Origin: RCIO01 sp035555795
GTDB taxonomy: Bacteria; Pseudomonadota; Alphaproteobacteria; Rhizobiales; Rhizobiaceae
NCBI GenBank assembly: GCA_035555795.1
Contig: DATMGE010000048.1
Span: 49,393-113,392, forward strand
Direction of reading: 5' to 3'
Length of the DNA: 64,000 bases
In this document: in pieces, positions 48,320 through 57,546 of the stretch
Layout: each line of letters begins with the position of its first letter
Numbering within the stretch: the first letter of the stretch is position 1
Translations under genes and position numbers: made by a program
Notes under the pieces: generated by a model
Databases searched by the model: none
Told to the model about the DNA's origin: nothing
The model's input: the letters and a program-made list of their open reading frames with translations, nothing else

Positions 48320-49747
48320 ATGCATAAGGCTCAGACACAGACCCCCGAACAGGGCTACGGCAACCTGGATGAGCTTCTGCGCTCCAAGCCGGATCTGGTC
48401 GATCATTTCTACAACGACACCCTGGCGCCACACGCCAAGGCGCGTGCCGGGCTGACACCGGTTCCGCAGGAGCAGACTAACTGGGTCGATGAGCAGCGCG
48501 CCTGGCGCAATGCGGCAGTGCTGTTCGACCAGTCGCATCACATGCCGGAACTCTTCCTGCGGGGAAAGGACGCGATACGGCTTCTGTCACATGTCGGCGT
48601 CAACAGCTTCGAAAACTTCGTGCCGAACCGGGCCAAACAGTTCATTGCCTGCAATCATGAAGGCCAGGTGATCGGCGAAACGCTGATGTACTGCCATGCC
48701 GAAGATGACTTCGAGCTGGTCAGCGGCATGCCTCTCCTCAATTGGGTCGAATACAATGCCATCACCGGCGGTTATGAGGTTTCGATCGAGCGGGACAACC
48801 ATACGGCCGGCAATCCCACCGGTCGGCGCGTGAAGTTCCGGTTCGGGCTGGATGGCCCTCATGCCGGAACGATCTTCAAGGAAGTTATCGAGGGCGACCT
48901 GCCAGACATCAAGTTTTTCTGGGCTGCGAAAGTGCGCATCGCCGGCTGCGAAGTGGTGGCGCTGCGCCACGGCATGGCGGGTCACAAGGGTGTGGAACTC
49001 TCCGGCCGCTACGAGGACGGGCCCATCGTGCGCGAAGCGATCCTCAAAGCGGGAGCGCCCTATGGCATCAAGGCTGGCGGTGCGGTCACCTATTTCAGCG
49101 CCACGGCCGAAAGCGCCTGGATGGCATCCCCATTTCCGGCAATCTTCACAAGCGAGAAGCTGCGCGACTATCGCCGCTGGCTACCCGCCAACACCTGGGA
49201 AGCCGGCGCGCAGTTGGGCGGCAGCTTCATTTCGCCGCGGCTTGAGGACTATTATGTTACGCCATGGGATTTGGGCGTCGAGAAGCGCATTGCCTTCGAT
49301 CACGATTTCATCGGTCGCGCCGCTTTGGAGGAAATGGCGCAAAATCCCCGTCGTTGCCGGCGGACGCTGATCTGGAACGCCGAAGACGTCGGCCGCATCT
49401 TCACTTCGCTGCTCGAGCCCGGCCTGGCCTTCAAGTTGTTGCGCCTTCCTTATGCAGCCTATGCCTATCAGCAATATGATGCGGTCCGGGAGCCGAGCGG
49501 CCGGATCGTGGGAAACTCAACTTTCATTGGCTACACCGCAAACGAGCAGAAGATACTGTCCCTTGCTATGATGGATCTGGACCATGCGGAGCCTGGCACC
49601 GAATTGGTCCTGACTTGGGGCGAGCCTAACGGTGGCTCGCGAAAGCCGCAGGTCGAACGCCATCGTCAGACAGAGGTCCGCGTGACCGTCGCGCCGGCGC
49701 CCTACGCACAGACGGTTCGCGACATTAAGCTCGGTCGCATTTCTTAA
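48320..49747 (+). CDS. LigM/GcvT-like tetrahydrofolate-dependent O-demethylase
   Basis: ATG 48320 has GGAAGGA upstream; 475 residues, close to LigM of Sphingobium (about 470). Family stretches are WVDEQRAWRNAAVLFDQSHH (about residues 55-74), MPELFLRGKDAIRLLSHVGV, NSFENFVPNRAKQFIACNHE and GMPLLNWVEYN. The C-terminal GcvT barrel has VEKRIAFDHDFIGRAALEEM. LigM and DesA move methyl groups from vanillate-type methoxyarenes to tetrahydrofolate. Substrate here is unproven; a glycine- or sarcosine-type methyltransferase is the alternative. Confidence 0.85.
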   Translation: MHKAQTQTPEQGYGNLDELLRSKPDLVDHFYNDTLAPHAKARAGLTPVPQEQTNWVDEQRAWRNAAVLFDQSHHMPELFLRGKDAIRLLSHVGVNSFENFVPNRAKQFIACNHEGQVIGETLMYCHAEDDFELVSGMPLLNWVEYNAITGGYEVSIERDNHTAGNPTGRRVKFRFGLDGPHAGTIFKEVIEGDLPDIKFFWAAKVRIAGCEVVALRHGMAGHKGVELSGRYEDGPIVREAILKAGAPYGIKAGGAVTYFSATAESAWMASPFPAIFTSEKLRDYRRWLPANTWEAGAQLGGSFISPRLEDYYVTPWDLGVEKRIAFDHDFIGRAALEEMAQNPRRCRRTLIWNAEDVGRIFTSLLEPGLAFKLLRLPYAAYAYQQYDAVREPSGRIVGNSTFIGYTANEQKILSLAMMDLDHAEPGTELVLTWGEPNGGSRKPQVERHRQTEVRVTVAPAPYAQTVRDIKLGRIS

Positions 49748-50168
49748 AGCTATGCACCCGCGGCGTTCCGGCTTTGCCGGGACGTCCCAATTTTGGATAG
49801 TGGAGCATCCCTGGTTGCCTTTCGGGTGGCGCGGCGCGTCATTGGCGAAATCACGCATTGGACCAGATTGACGCCCGAAGCACTACAGATGTGGAGAAAA
49901 CGACTGACCGCATTGCGCTCAGACGAACGAGGCGAAATCAACTGATGCGCGACGACACGCATCTTGTGCTCATTACCCGCTTGAATCGCTAAAAGGAGAC
50001 GATGAGCAACCACCCCATAGGAGTCATTCGCTCGCGCCTAAATTTAGAGGGCTATGGCGTAGACGTAATTGTCATTTTCACCCGGTGTGGCGCGCCATTG
50101 TTTCCAAGCTTCCATCCAGACGGCGTCCCCGCCATACCTGACAAAGCCCGCCTCCACGCCACCTCCAA
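49748..50168. other. Intergenic region with probable terminator
   Basis: GTTCCGGC (49765-49772) pairs with GCCGGGAC (49776-49783, one G-T), followed by GTCCCAATTTT, likely terminating the O-demethylase transcript. The remaining 380 bp show no gene; it separates the catabolic cluster from the exo cluster. Confidence 0.5.
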
Positions 50169-51308
50169 TCATGTCGCCCTGACCGGGTCGCTTGCTCGCT
50201 TGAGTGGCGGTACATTGTGGCCGGCGTTGAGGAGGAAGAGCAGCGTGCGGTTTCCGCTGATGATTTGCAGGCCGATGATGGTGCAGGCGACTGCGATGAG
50301 CGGCAGCGCGAAAAAGGTGATGGGGAAAAGGTCCGCGCCATAATTGCCGAAGAAACGGCGGAAGACGATGCCGAGGAAATTGAACAGGATGGCGTGGCTG
50401 CAGAAAAGGACGAAGGCATAAGGCTCCAGCTTCCGGCACAGCGTGCCGAATGCCGTATGCCGTATCGCTCCCGTCAGCAGCCAGAAGCCGCCGGCCATGG
50501 TGATGCGCAGCAGAGTGTCCAGCGCAAGCCGCAGCGTGGGGTCCATCTCGCTCAGCAGGATCCGTTCGATCCGGATGGTGAGGAAGACCGCTACCATGAC
50601 GGCGAGTCCCACCGTCAGCACCAGCGCGATGCGGTCGAGCTTGCGGCCATCGGTTCCGGCGATGCGCAGCCACATGCCTAGGCCGAAGAAGAGCAGGAGC
50701 TGCGGCCGCTGCATGATGAGAAGATCCTCGCCGAGCACCATGAAGGCGACAAGGGCGAGCATGGTGGTGATCGGGATCCGCTTCAATCCGACATATAGCA
50801 GGGGCGCGAACACGCAGCAGACGAAAAGATCCCGCAGGAACCACAAGGGCACGTCGAGCGGCCATTGCGTGAGGGCAAGCAGGGCATCGGCCATGCCCAT
50901 CACGGAAAATTCCGGCATATCGTGCCAGTTGCCGCTGAGCAGGCCATAGAGGACCAGCAGCGCCAACATCAGAAGGTTCCAGGCGACCAGCGGCACAACG
51001 AGCGTGCGCGCCTTGGATCCGATCAGTTGCCAGGTGCCCGCTTTCATCAGGCTGGCAACGATGAAATAGCCCGAGACGATGCTGAGCAGCGAGACGGAAC
51101 TGAGGCCCAGCAGCCGCGAAAAGATGAAATAGATGATGTCGAATACGCCGGCGTCGCGGTCATAGACGTTTTCGGCTATTCCCGGCTGGACGTGAACGAA
51201 CATCATGAGGAAGATGCAGACGAAGCGCGCAATGCTCACGCGCTCGGATATGTCCGCCGGGACGCGGGACGTCGAGGCAGGTCTTGCAGAGTCGTTATCG
51301 GTCTTCAA
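50169..51308 (-). CDS. Acyltransferase 3 family membrane protein (ExoH/ExoZ-like)
   Basis: This 379-residue protein has about ten membrane helices. The family's N-terminal RFVCIFLMMFVHVQPGI (catalytic-type His, about residues 27-43) and WPLDVPLWFLRDLFVC (about 149-164) are visible. Members acylate sugars. In Sinorhizobium exoH (succinyltransferase, about 370 residues) lies between exoK and exoI, but that slot is empty here, so this gene beyond exoP may supply the succinyl or acetyl group. It is divergent from the phosphatase gene. Confidence 0.88.
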   Translation of the reverse strand: MKTDNDSARPASTSRVPADISERVSIARFVCIFLMMFVHVQPGIAENVYDRDAGVFDIIYFIFSRLLGLSSVSLLSIVSGYFIVASLMKAGTWQLIGSKARTLVVPLVAWNLLMLALLVLYGLLSGNWHDMPEFSVMGMADALLALTQWPLDVPLWFLRDLFVCCVFAPLLYVGLKRIPITTMLALVAFMVLGEDLLIMQRPQLLLFFGLGMWLRIAGTDGRKLDRIALVLTVGLAVMVAVFLTIRIERILLSEMDPTLRLALDTLLRITMAGGFWLLTGAIRHTAFGTLCRKLEPYAFVLFCSHAILFNFLGIVFRRFFGNYGADLFPITFFALPLIAVACTIIGLQIISGNRTLLFLLNAGHNVPPLKRASDPVRAT

Positions 51309-51488
51309 GTTTCATCTCCTTGAAGGATGGGTTCGGTGCCGATATCCGGGCCTCACAAGGTGCGGCTTCAGGCGGCGGAACGAGGCCGGAGGGGCTGACC
51401 AAGGGCACGAAAGCAGGAGCCATAAGCTGCGGAATCAACCGATGCAGATCCGGCCGGCATGTGGCGAACGCCCGGAGGCGGGGGCGCG

Positions 51489-52265
51489 ATGAAGGTGGCC
51501 GCACGTCTCTTTGGGCTGGGCGGTCGGGCCACCGGGAAACCGCGCGCGCGCCTGCGGCTCGAGCCCGGTGACACGCCCATTTATGCGATCGGCGACGTGC
51601 ATGGCTGCCTGGGGGAATTGCAGGCGCTCGAACGGCATATCGAAGAGGATGCCCGCACCCTGCCCGGCCAGAAGCTGATCGTGATGCTGGGCGATTATGT
51701 CGACAGGGGGTCATCCTCGGCACAGGTCCTCAATCATCTGCTTGCGCCGGCGCCAGCCGGCTTCACGCGCATCTGCCTTGCCGGCAATCACGAGATCGCC
51801 ATGCTCGACTATCTGGAAGGCCGCATCAGCCTGCAGTCATGGCTCGCCATGGGTGCGGAGCCGACGCTGTTTTCCTACGGCATCGACCACAGCCATCTGC
51901 GTGATCTCCACCGCAACGACAGAGAGGTCGACGAAGCCATCCGCGATGTCATCCCGGCCGCGCATCGGGCTTTCCTGCGCTCCCTGCCGATCCTGGTCGA
52001 GGCGGACAGATATGTCTTCGTCCATGCCGGCATTCGTCCCGGCGTGGAACTGGCCAGGCAGACCGACCATGACCTGGTCTTCATCCGGTCGGATTTTTTC
52101 GATCAAGCCCATCTGCTCACCCGCTATGTCGTGCATGGGCACACACCCGTCGAAGAGGCGAAGCGCGAGGGCATGCGGGTCAATCTCGACACCGGCGCCT
52201 TCTTCAGCGGAACGCTTTCGGGGCTGCGCATATGGCGCGGCAAGGGGCGCTACCTGACCAATTGA
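51489..52265 (+). CDS. PPP-family metallophosphatase
   Basis: This 258-residue protein has the PPP metal motifs: IYAIGDVHGCLGEL (GDxHG, about residues 31-44), VMLGDYVDRGSS (GDxxDRG, about 65-76), LAGNHEIAML (GNHE, about 96-105), and later VFVHAGIRPG and VVHGHTPVEEA. Relatives include bacterial Ser/Thr protein phosphatases and diadenosine tetraphosphatases. It sits between the acyltransferase and exoP, convergent with exoP. A link to the tyrosine autokinase is conceivable but unproven. Confidence 0.9.
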   Translation: MKVAARLFGLGGRATGKPRARLRLEPGDTPIYAIGDVHGCLGELQALERHIEEDARTLPGQKLIVMLGDYVDRGSSSAQVLNHLLAPAPAGFTRICLAGNHEIAMLDYLEGRISLQSWLAMGAEPTLFSYGIDHSHLRDLHRNDREVDEAIRDVIPAAHRAFLRSLPILVEADRYVFVHAGIRPGVELARQTDHDLVFIRSDFFDQAHLLTRYVVHGHTPVEEAKREGMRVNLDTGAFFSGTLSGLRIWRGKGRYLTN

Positions 52266-52300
52266 AGGCCGCTTGCCCGGTCGCCGTCTCGCCGCCGGTC

Positions 52301-54643
52301 TCATGCCTTCTCCATCCGGCCGGCCCTGCCCCCGGATGACACTTCCTCGATATAGTAGGAGCCGTAGCGGTCGAGATATTGTTCGGCGCCGCCGAGCTGG
52401 CCGTAGCGCGCGAGCTTCTTCATGTCGGTCTTGTTGAGCACGACGCCGAGCGTGCGCGCGGCGATCTGGCGTTCGGTCTGCAATATGGAGCGCACCAGCA
52501 CGCGTGGCGTCGCGCCCCATTCGGCTACCATCACCATGCCATCGGCCAGCGGCGCGAAGGCCTTGGCATCGACCACCGGCCCCAGCGGCGGCAGGTCCAC
52601 GACGACATAATCGAAGGAAGCGCGCATCTCCTCGAGCAGACCGGCCATGCCCGGCCCCGAAATCAGCTCGCTTGTATGCGACAGCCGCCTGCGCCCGACG
52701 GTGGGCAGGATGGTGAGCTGGGTCTTGCGGTCGGTCAGGCACGCATGGCGCCAATGCACCTCGCCGACGATCGCCTCCACCAGCCCCTTGTCCGGCAGCG
52801 GCAGGCTGCGGCTCAGCCCCGGATTGCGCAGGTCGGCGTCGATCAGCAGCGTCCTTGCGCCATTAGCCGCCAACAGGCCGGCGAAATTCGCCGCCACCGT
52901 CGTCTTGCCCTCTCGCGGCAGCACCGACACGAAGCCAATCACCTTGCTCGGGCTGTGATGCAGGACGATATCGCCGGCCAGCTTGACGTTGCGCAGCGTC
53001 TCGGCAAATGCCGAACTCGGCGCATTGATCGCCACGCGCAGCATGCGCGGCGTCACCGTGTCGGGGTTGGAGCGGGGCGTCTTCCCATCCTTGCCGCCGG
53101 CTTCGATCAGCCTGTTTTCGACCCGCGGCAGGTAGCCCAGAAAATTCACGCCGAGCACATCGCGAACCTCGTCGCCGGTGCGGAAGAAGCGCTCGCGGAA
53201 CTCCTGCACCGCCGCGCCGGCCATGCCGGCAAACAGACCCAGCACCAGCGACAGGCCCAGCACCATACTCTTGCGCGGGCTGGAAGCGCTCGTCGGATCG
53301 TCGGCCTGCGAAATGACACGCGCCTGCGCGATCGGGAAGGACTGCTGCTGCGCGGCCTCCTCATAGCGCGCGAGGAATGCCTGGTAGAGCGTCGCCAGCG
53401 CCTGCGCCTTCTGTTCGAGGTTGCGCAGCTCGACCTGGTCCTTGCCGGTCATGGAATTCCGGCCGGAGAGATCCTGGACATTGGTCCGCAGGGAATCCTC
53501 GCGCGACTTCGCCACCTGATATTCGTTGTTGTAGCTTTCCGTCAGGCGCTGGAGCTCGGCGAAAATCTGCCGCGTTAGGTCGGCCTCCTCCCGCCGCAAT
53601 GCGGTCGCCTGCGGATGGTCCTCACCGAAGCGGCTGGAAATGTCCTGCTCGCGCTTGGAAATGCTCAGATAGCGCGACTTCATCTCGTTGATGGCATTGG
53701 TATTATTGCCGCTGGTGCCCTTCTCGGCGGGGATGGTGGCGTTCCTGACGGCATTGTCCGGGCCGCTGTCCACGATGGCCTTGAACTGGTTGTAGCGGGC
53801 AAAGGCATTGGCCGTGTCGGCCTGCGCCAGGATGAGCTGGCTGTTGAGGTCGGAGAGCTGCTGTTCCGACATCAGCTCGCCGCGCGCCGCCGTCAGGCCC
53901 GATCTCGCCCGGAACTGCTCGACCGCCAGCGCCGCCGCCTGCGAGCTTTCGCGCAGGTCGTCCAGTCGCCCCTGCAGCCACACCGTGGCGCGCTGGGTGG
54001 CGTCGAAATTGGCGTCGAGATGGTCGGAGAGATAGGCATCCGCATAGGCGCGGGTGATCGCGCCGGCGAGCCGGGGATCATGGTTCTCGAAGGACAGGTC
54101 AATGACCAGGCTGCGCCCGACACGCTCCGCCTTCAGGCGCGACTGGAGCAAGGCGACGGCCTTGCCGATCCGGGCATTCTCGGCATTTGCGCCCGAGGAT
54201 GCCGGCGGCGCGGAAGCCAGCCCGGCAAGCGACCTGACAGTCGCCTTGAGCCAGGCCTGCGGGGAGCGCGGCGGGTTGAGGAAGGCGTCGTTCTCGTGAA
54301 GCTTCTGGTCGATCACCACCGAGCGGGCAAGCCGGCTGGATTTGAGGATCTCGACCTCGCTCAGCACCATCGCATCCGCCTGCGGCCCGACGGGCGGCGA
54401 AGGCTTCTCCTCGGCGAACTTGGTCAGGTTGTCGTCGAGCAGGATGCGGGTGGAAGCTGTGTACTGGGACGGGGTGAAGGCAAGATAGAGCGCGCCCAAC
54501 ACGAGCCCCAGAACGGCAAACAGGCCGACCAGCCACATCTGCCGGCGCGCGGCGGCCAGCAGCATGTCGAGATCGATGAATCCGTCCGCCGCCGTGGCGG
54601 GCACCACAGCCCGGTTTTTCAATGGGAAGCTTCCGTGGTTCAT
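52301..54643 (-). CDS. exoP: Succinoglycan chain-length/tyrosine autokinase ExoP (Wzc-like)
   Basis: ATG 54643 gives 780 residues, close to the 786 of Sinorhizobium ExoP; in-frame starts upstream (54667, 54703) are possible. The protein has an N-terminal membrane helix (QMWLVGLFAVLGLVLGALYL), a long coiled-coil Wzz region (about 150-420), a second helix (MVLGLSLVLGLFAGMAGAA) and a BY-kinase domain. That domain shows PREGKTTVAANFAGLL (Walker A), LLIDADLRNPG (Walker A') and YVVVDLPPLGPVVDAK (Walker B). The tail has clustered tyrosines (EQYLDRYGSYYIEE) for autophosphorylation. It controls polymer length and export. Last gene of the exo operon. Confidence 0.93.
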   Translation of the reverse strand: MNHGSFPLKNRAVVPATAADGFIDLDMLLAAARRQMWLVGLFAVLGLVLGALYLAFTPSQYTASTRILLDDNLTKFAEEKPSPPVGPQADAMVLSEVEILKSSRLARSVVIDQKLHENDAFLNPPRSPQAWLKATVRSLAGLASAPPASSGANAENARIGKAVALLQSRLKAERVGRSLVIDLSFENHDPRLAGAITRAYADAYLSDHLDANFDATQRATVWLQGRLDDLRESSQAAALAVEQFRARSGLTAARGELMSEQQLSDLNSQLILAQADTANAFARYNQFKAIVDSGPDNAVRNATIPAEKGTSGNNTNAINEMKSRYLSISKREQDISSRFGEDHPQATALRREEADLTRQIFAELQRLTESYNNEYQVAKSREDSLRTNVQDLSGRNSMTGKDQVELRNLEQKAQALATLYQAFLARYEEAAQQQSFPIAQARVISQADDPTSASSPRKSMVLGLSLVLGLFAGMAGAAVQEFRERFFRTGDEVRDVLGVNFLGYLPRVENRLIEAGGKDGKTPRSNPDTVTPRMLRVAINAPSSAFAETLRNVKLAGDIVLHHSPSKVIGFVSVLPREGKTTVAANFAGLLAANGARTLLIDADLRNPGLSRSLPLPDKGLVEAIVGEVHWRHACLTDRKTQLTILPTVGRRRLSHTSELISGPGMAGLLEEMRASFDYVVVDLPPLGPVVDAKAFAPLADGMVMVAEWGATPRVLVRSILQTERQIAARTLGVVLNKTDMKKLARYGQLGGAEQYLDRYGSYYIEEVSSGGRAGRMEKA

Positions 54644-54721
54644 GAACTTGCCTGCCAACCGCTTCATTGCGAGATACCGGCCGCGGCGGTGCGCCGCGGC
54701 CATTCGTTTGCGCCTTCGGCC

Positions 54722-55618
54722 TCAGGCCGCCTGCGAGCGACGCCTGCGGGAGGCGACCATCTTCTCGATCGGTTCGAGCACCGTGTCGCGGATGTCGTCG
54801 CGGGCGAGCGCGAAGGCGACATTCGCCTGGATGAACCCGTCCTTGGAGCCGCAGTCGAACATGCGCCCGTCAAACGGCGCGGCGAAGAATTTCTGGCTCT
54901 GCGCCAGCCGGCCCATGGCGTCGGTGAGCTGGATCTCGTTGCCGGCGCCGCGCTCCTGCGTGCCCAGAATGTCGAAGATGCCGGGTTGCAGCACATAGCG
55001 GCCATTGATGTAGTAATTGGACGGCGCGGCCTCGGGCGCTGGCTTCTCGACCATTTCGGTAATGGCGAAGCCGGAGCCCAGCCTGGCGCCCTTGCCGACA
55101 ATGCCGTAGCTGCCGGTCTCCATCGGGTCGCATTGCTCGACGGCGACCACATTGCCACCGGTCTTGTTGTAGAGCTCCATGGCGGCGGAGAGGCAGCCTT
55201 TGTCGCCGAAGGAAACCATGTCGGGCAGCAACAGGGCGAAAGGCTCGTCGCCGACGATGTCGCGCGCGCACCAGACCGCGTGGCCGAGCCCATGGGGTGC
55301 CTGCTGGCGGGTGAAGCTGACCGTGCCCGGCATCGGCTGTAGCCGGCCAAGCGAAGCAAGCTGCTCTTTCTTGCCTGCGCGGGTCAGCGTGTCGAGCAGT
55401 TCGGGCTGGATGTCGAAATAGTCCTCGATCACATGCTTGTTGCGCCCGGTGACGAAGACGATGTGCTCGATGCCTGCCTCCAGCGCCTCGTCGACCGCAT
55501 ATTGCACGACCGGGCGATCGACCACGGTGAGCATTTCCTTGGGCATGGCTTTCGTTGCCGGGAGGAACCGCGTTCCGAGGCCCGCGACCGGAATCACCGC
55601 TTTTCTGACTTTTCTCAT
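54722..55618 (-). CDS. exoN: UTP-glucose-1-phosphate uridylyltransferase (ExoN/GalU)
   Basis: This 298-residue enzyme begins KAVIPVAGLGTRFLPATKAM (about residues 6-25, the nucleotide-binding GxGxRxxPxTK). VDEALEAGIEHIVFVTGRNK, the substrate loop ALLLPDMVS and KLGSG-type and EKPAPEAAPSNYYINGRYVL follow. It makes UDP-glucose for exopolysaccharide. Placed between exoO and exoP as in Sinorhizobium. Confidence 0.95.
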   Translation of the reverse strand: MRKVRKAVIPVAGLGTRFLPATKAMPKEMLTVVDRPVVQYAVDEALEAGIEHIVFVTGRNKHVIEDYFDIQPELLDTLTRAGKKEQLASLGRLQPMPGTVSFTRQQAPHGLGHAVWCARDIVGDEPFALLLPDMVSFGDKGCLSAAMELYNKTGGNVVAVEQCDPMETGSYGIVGKGARLGSGFAITEMVEKPAPEAAPSNYYINGRYVLQPGIFDILGTQERGAGNEIQLTDAMGRLAQSQKFFAAPFDGRMFDCGSKDGFIQANVAFALARDDIRDTVLEPIEKMVASRRRRSQAA

Positions 55619-55661
55619 CGCTGCTTCCCTGTTCGAGTTCGGCCCCCGCCGAATTCGTCCA

Positions 55662-56621
55662 TCACCGGCTCCGCGCCGGAGCGGCTGATGGCTGCAATGT
55701 CGCCGCCAGACGCCGCAGCCTGGCCGCGATCGGCATTCCGAGATGGCGGAGCGCCGCCGGATCGCGCAGCGCGGCACCGGCAGCCCGCAGCGGCGCGCGG
55801 TCCTTCAGATGGCGGACCAGAAGCAGGAAGGACGCGGCCTGCCGCAGGCTGCGGGTGCGCCGCGCCTGCGCGGCCTGTGCCTGCGGTTCCAGTTCATGGG
55901 CGCGCATGAAATCGGCATCCGCCTTCAGCATCGCTTCGACGTGATGCAGTTCCAGCACGCGCGAAATGGAGCCCCCGCGAATGTGATAGCTATAGCCGAC
56001 GTGGGGCTCGACCACGCAAAGTCCGCCCCGCGCCAGCGTCTCGGCCAGCAGCATATAGTCTTCGCCGATGCGCAGGCTCTCGTCATAGCGCAAGCCTTCG
56101 CGCTGGAGGAAAGATCGCCGGAAGACCGGCTTGACATAGCCGAAGGAGAACCGGCTCTCGAACATGATGTTGCCGGCGATGAAATCGGCAAGGCCGAGCA
56201 CGGGGCGAGCTTCGAGGGTAGCCGCATCGAACATGGCTTGCGGAACGGCAGCGTCCTCCTCCACCACTTCGAGATTGTCCACGGCGATCTGCGCATGCGC
56301 CGCCTCGGCGCGGTCGATCATACGCCGCAACCGGCCGGGATGCATGCTGTCGTCCGAATCGAGAATCGCGATCCAGCGACCGCGTGCGGCTTCCAGCCCG
56401 GCATTGCGCGCGCCGCCGGGGCCGCGATTTTCATCGAGCACGATCAGCCTGACCCCATGCGCGAAGGAGCGTGCGATTTCGACCGTGCGGTCGCTCGAAC
56501 AATCGTCGACGACCACGACCTCCACGCTCACATCCTGCTGGGCCAGCGCGCTTTCGATGGCGCGGCCGATACCCTGTTCGGCATTGTAGGCGGCGATGAC
56601 GAAGCTCACATCAGGCTGCAT
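55662..56621 (-). CDS. exoO: Family 2 glycosyltransferase, ExoO-like
   Basis: This 319-residue GT-A enzyme starts DVSFVIAAYNAEQGIGRAIE (about residues 3-22). It has EVVVVDDCSSDRTVEIA, GGARNAGLEAARGRWIAILD with the DSDD metal motif (about 91-97), and YDESLRIGEDYMLLAETLA (ED motif). Position between exoN and exoM-like genes supports ExoO, one of the glucosyltransferases of the succinoglycan repeat. Start overlaps the upstream gene by 11 bp. Confidence 0.85.
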   Translation of the reverse strand: MQPDVSFVIAAYNAEQGIGRAIESALAQQDVSVEVVVVDDCSSDRTVEIARSFAHGVRLIVLDENRGPGGARNAGLEAARGRWIAILDSDDSMHPGRLRRMIDRAEAAHAQIAVDNLEVVEEDAAVPQAMFDAATLEARPVLGLADFIAGNIMFESRFSFGYVKPVFRRSFLQREGLRYDESLRIGEDYMLLAETLARGGLCVVEPHVGYSYHIRGGSISRVLELHHVEAMLKADADFMRAHELEPQAQAAQARRTRSLRQAASFLLLVRHLKDRAPLRAAGAALRDPAALRHLGMPIAARLRRLAATLQPSAAPARSR

Positions 56622-57546
56622 GGGACTGCTCGCTTACCGGTTCGTCGCCATAGAGGCGGATTTCGCGCAGGCCGAGCAGACCGCTGACCGCGCCGACATG
56701 CATCAGCCCCCGCAAGGCCTGCCGGTTGCGGCGATGGGGTATCGCGGCCAGGCCCAGCGCCGCACCGAAGCTGAACAGCGCCTTGGACGCTGCCAGCCCC
56801 GCTTGCGGCAGCCGCCGATGCTTCTGCGCCAGCAGCCGGCCGTGGGTCTGCCCCGAGCGGAACCGCCGCTTGGCCAGCCAGGCGAAGGAGGCACGCCCGG
56901 CAGTGACCGGCTCTTCCACGACGGCGCTAGGCGCATAGGCAATCCGGCCGCCGGCGCGATGGAGCTGCGCGAAATATTCGGTGTCCTCGCCCCCCGTGCG
57001 CCCGAGCGCCAGATTGAAGCGCCGGCCCGCGACATGGTCCGACGCCCGCCGCAGCAGCGCATTGCCGCTATAACCGGTGCGGATTTCGCCATCGACCTGC
57101 ACAGGCGCGGTGGAGTGGAAATCGCCGCGCCGCATCCATGCCGGGGCGGAGGGCGAATAGATCGCCCGCACGGGACCCAGCACGGCATCGGCGCCGGTCG
57201 CTCTCGCTGCCTCGACCAGACTGGCCAGCCATTGCGGGGAGACGGTGGAATCGTCGTCGACGAAAGCGAGGAAATCGCCGCCCGCGGCATCGAGGCAGGT
57301 ATTCCGGGCAAGCGAGATATTGGCCGCCGGACAATGGATATAGCGCAGGTCGAAAGGCAGGCCGGGCGATACCTTTTCCACCAGCTCGCGGGCGCTCGGC
57401 CATGTGTCGTTGTCGGCGACGATGACCCGCACCGTCAGCTCCCGCGGCAGGTCGAGCCCAGCCAGCGAACGCAATGTCTGCTCGAGATAGGAGCGGCGAT
57501 AGGTGCATATGCAGATATCGACCAGCGTCTGGAAATCTTCGCTCAT
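56611..57546 (-). CDS. exoM: Family 2 glycosyltransferase, ExoM-like
   Basis: ATG 57546 gives 311 residues, near the 309 of Sinorhizobium ExoM. The GT-A core is VDICICTYRRSYLEQTLRSL (about residues 9-28), VIVADNDTWPSA, ISLARNTCLDAAGGDFLAFV and the metal motif VDDDS (about 100-104); GRTGGEDTEYFAQLHRAGG holds the ED site. It adds a sugar to the lipid-linked succinoglycan repeat. It overlaps both neighbours by a few bases. Confidence 0.87.
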   Translation of the reverse strand: MSEDFQTLVDICICTYRRSYLEQTLRSLAGLDLPRELTVRVIVADNDTWPSARELVEKVSPGLPFDLRYIHCPAANISLARNTCLDAAGGDFLAFVDDDSTVSPQWLASLVEAARATGADAVLGPVRAIYSPSAPAWMRRGDFHSTAPVQVDGEIRTGYSGNALLRRASDHVAGRRFNLALGRTGGEDTEYFAQLHRAGGRIAYAPSAVVEEPVTAGRASFAWLAKRRFRSGQTHGRLLAQKHRRLPQAGLAASKALFSFGAALGLAAIPHRRNRQALRGLMHVGAVSGLLGLREIRLYGDEPVSEQSHAA

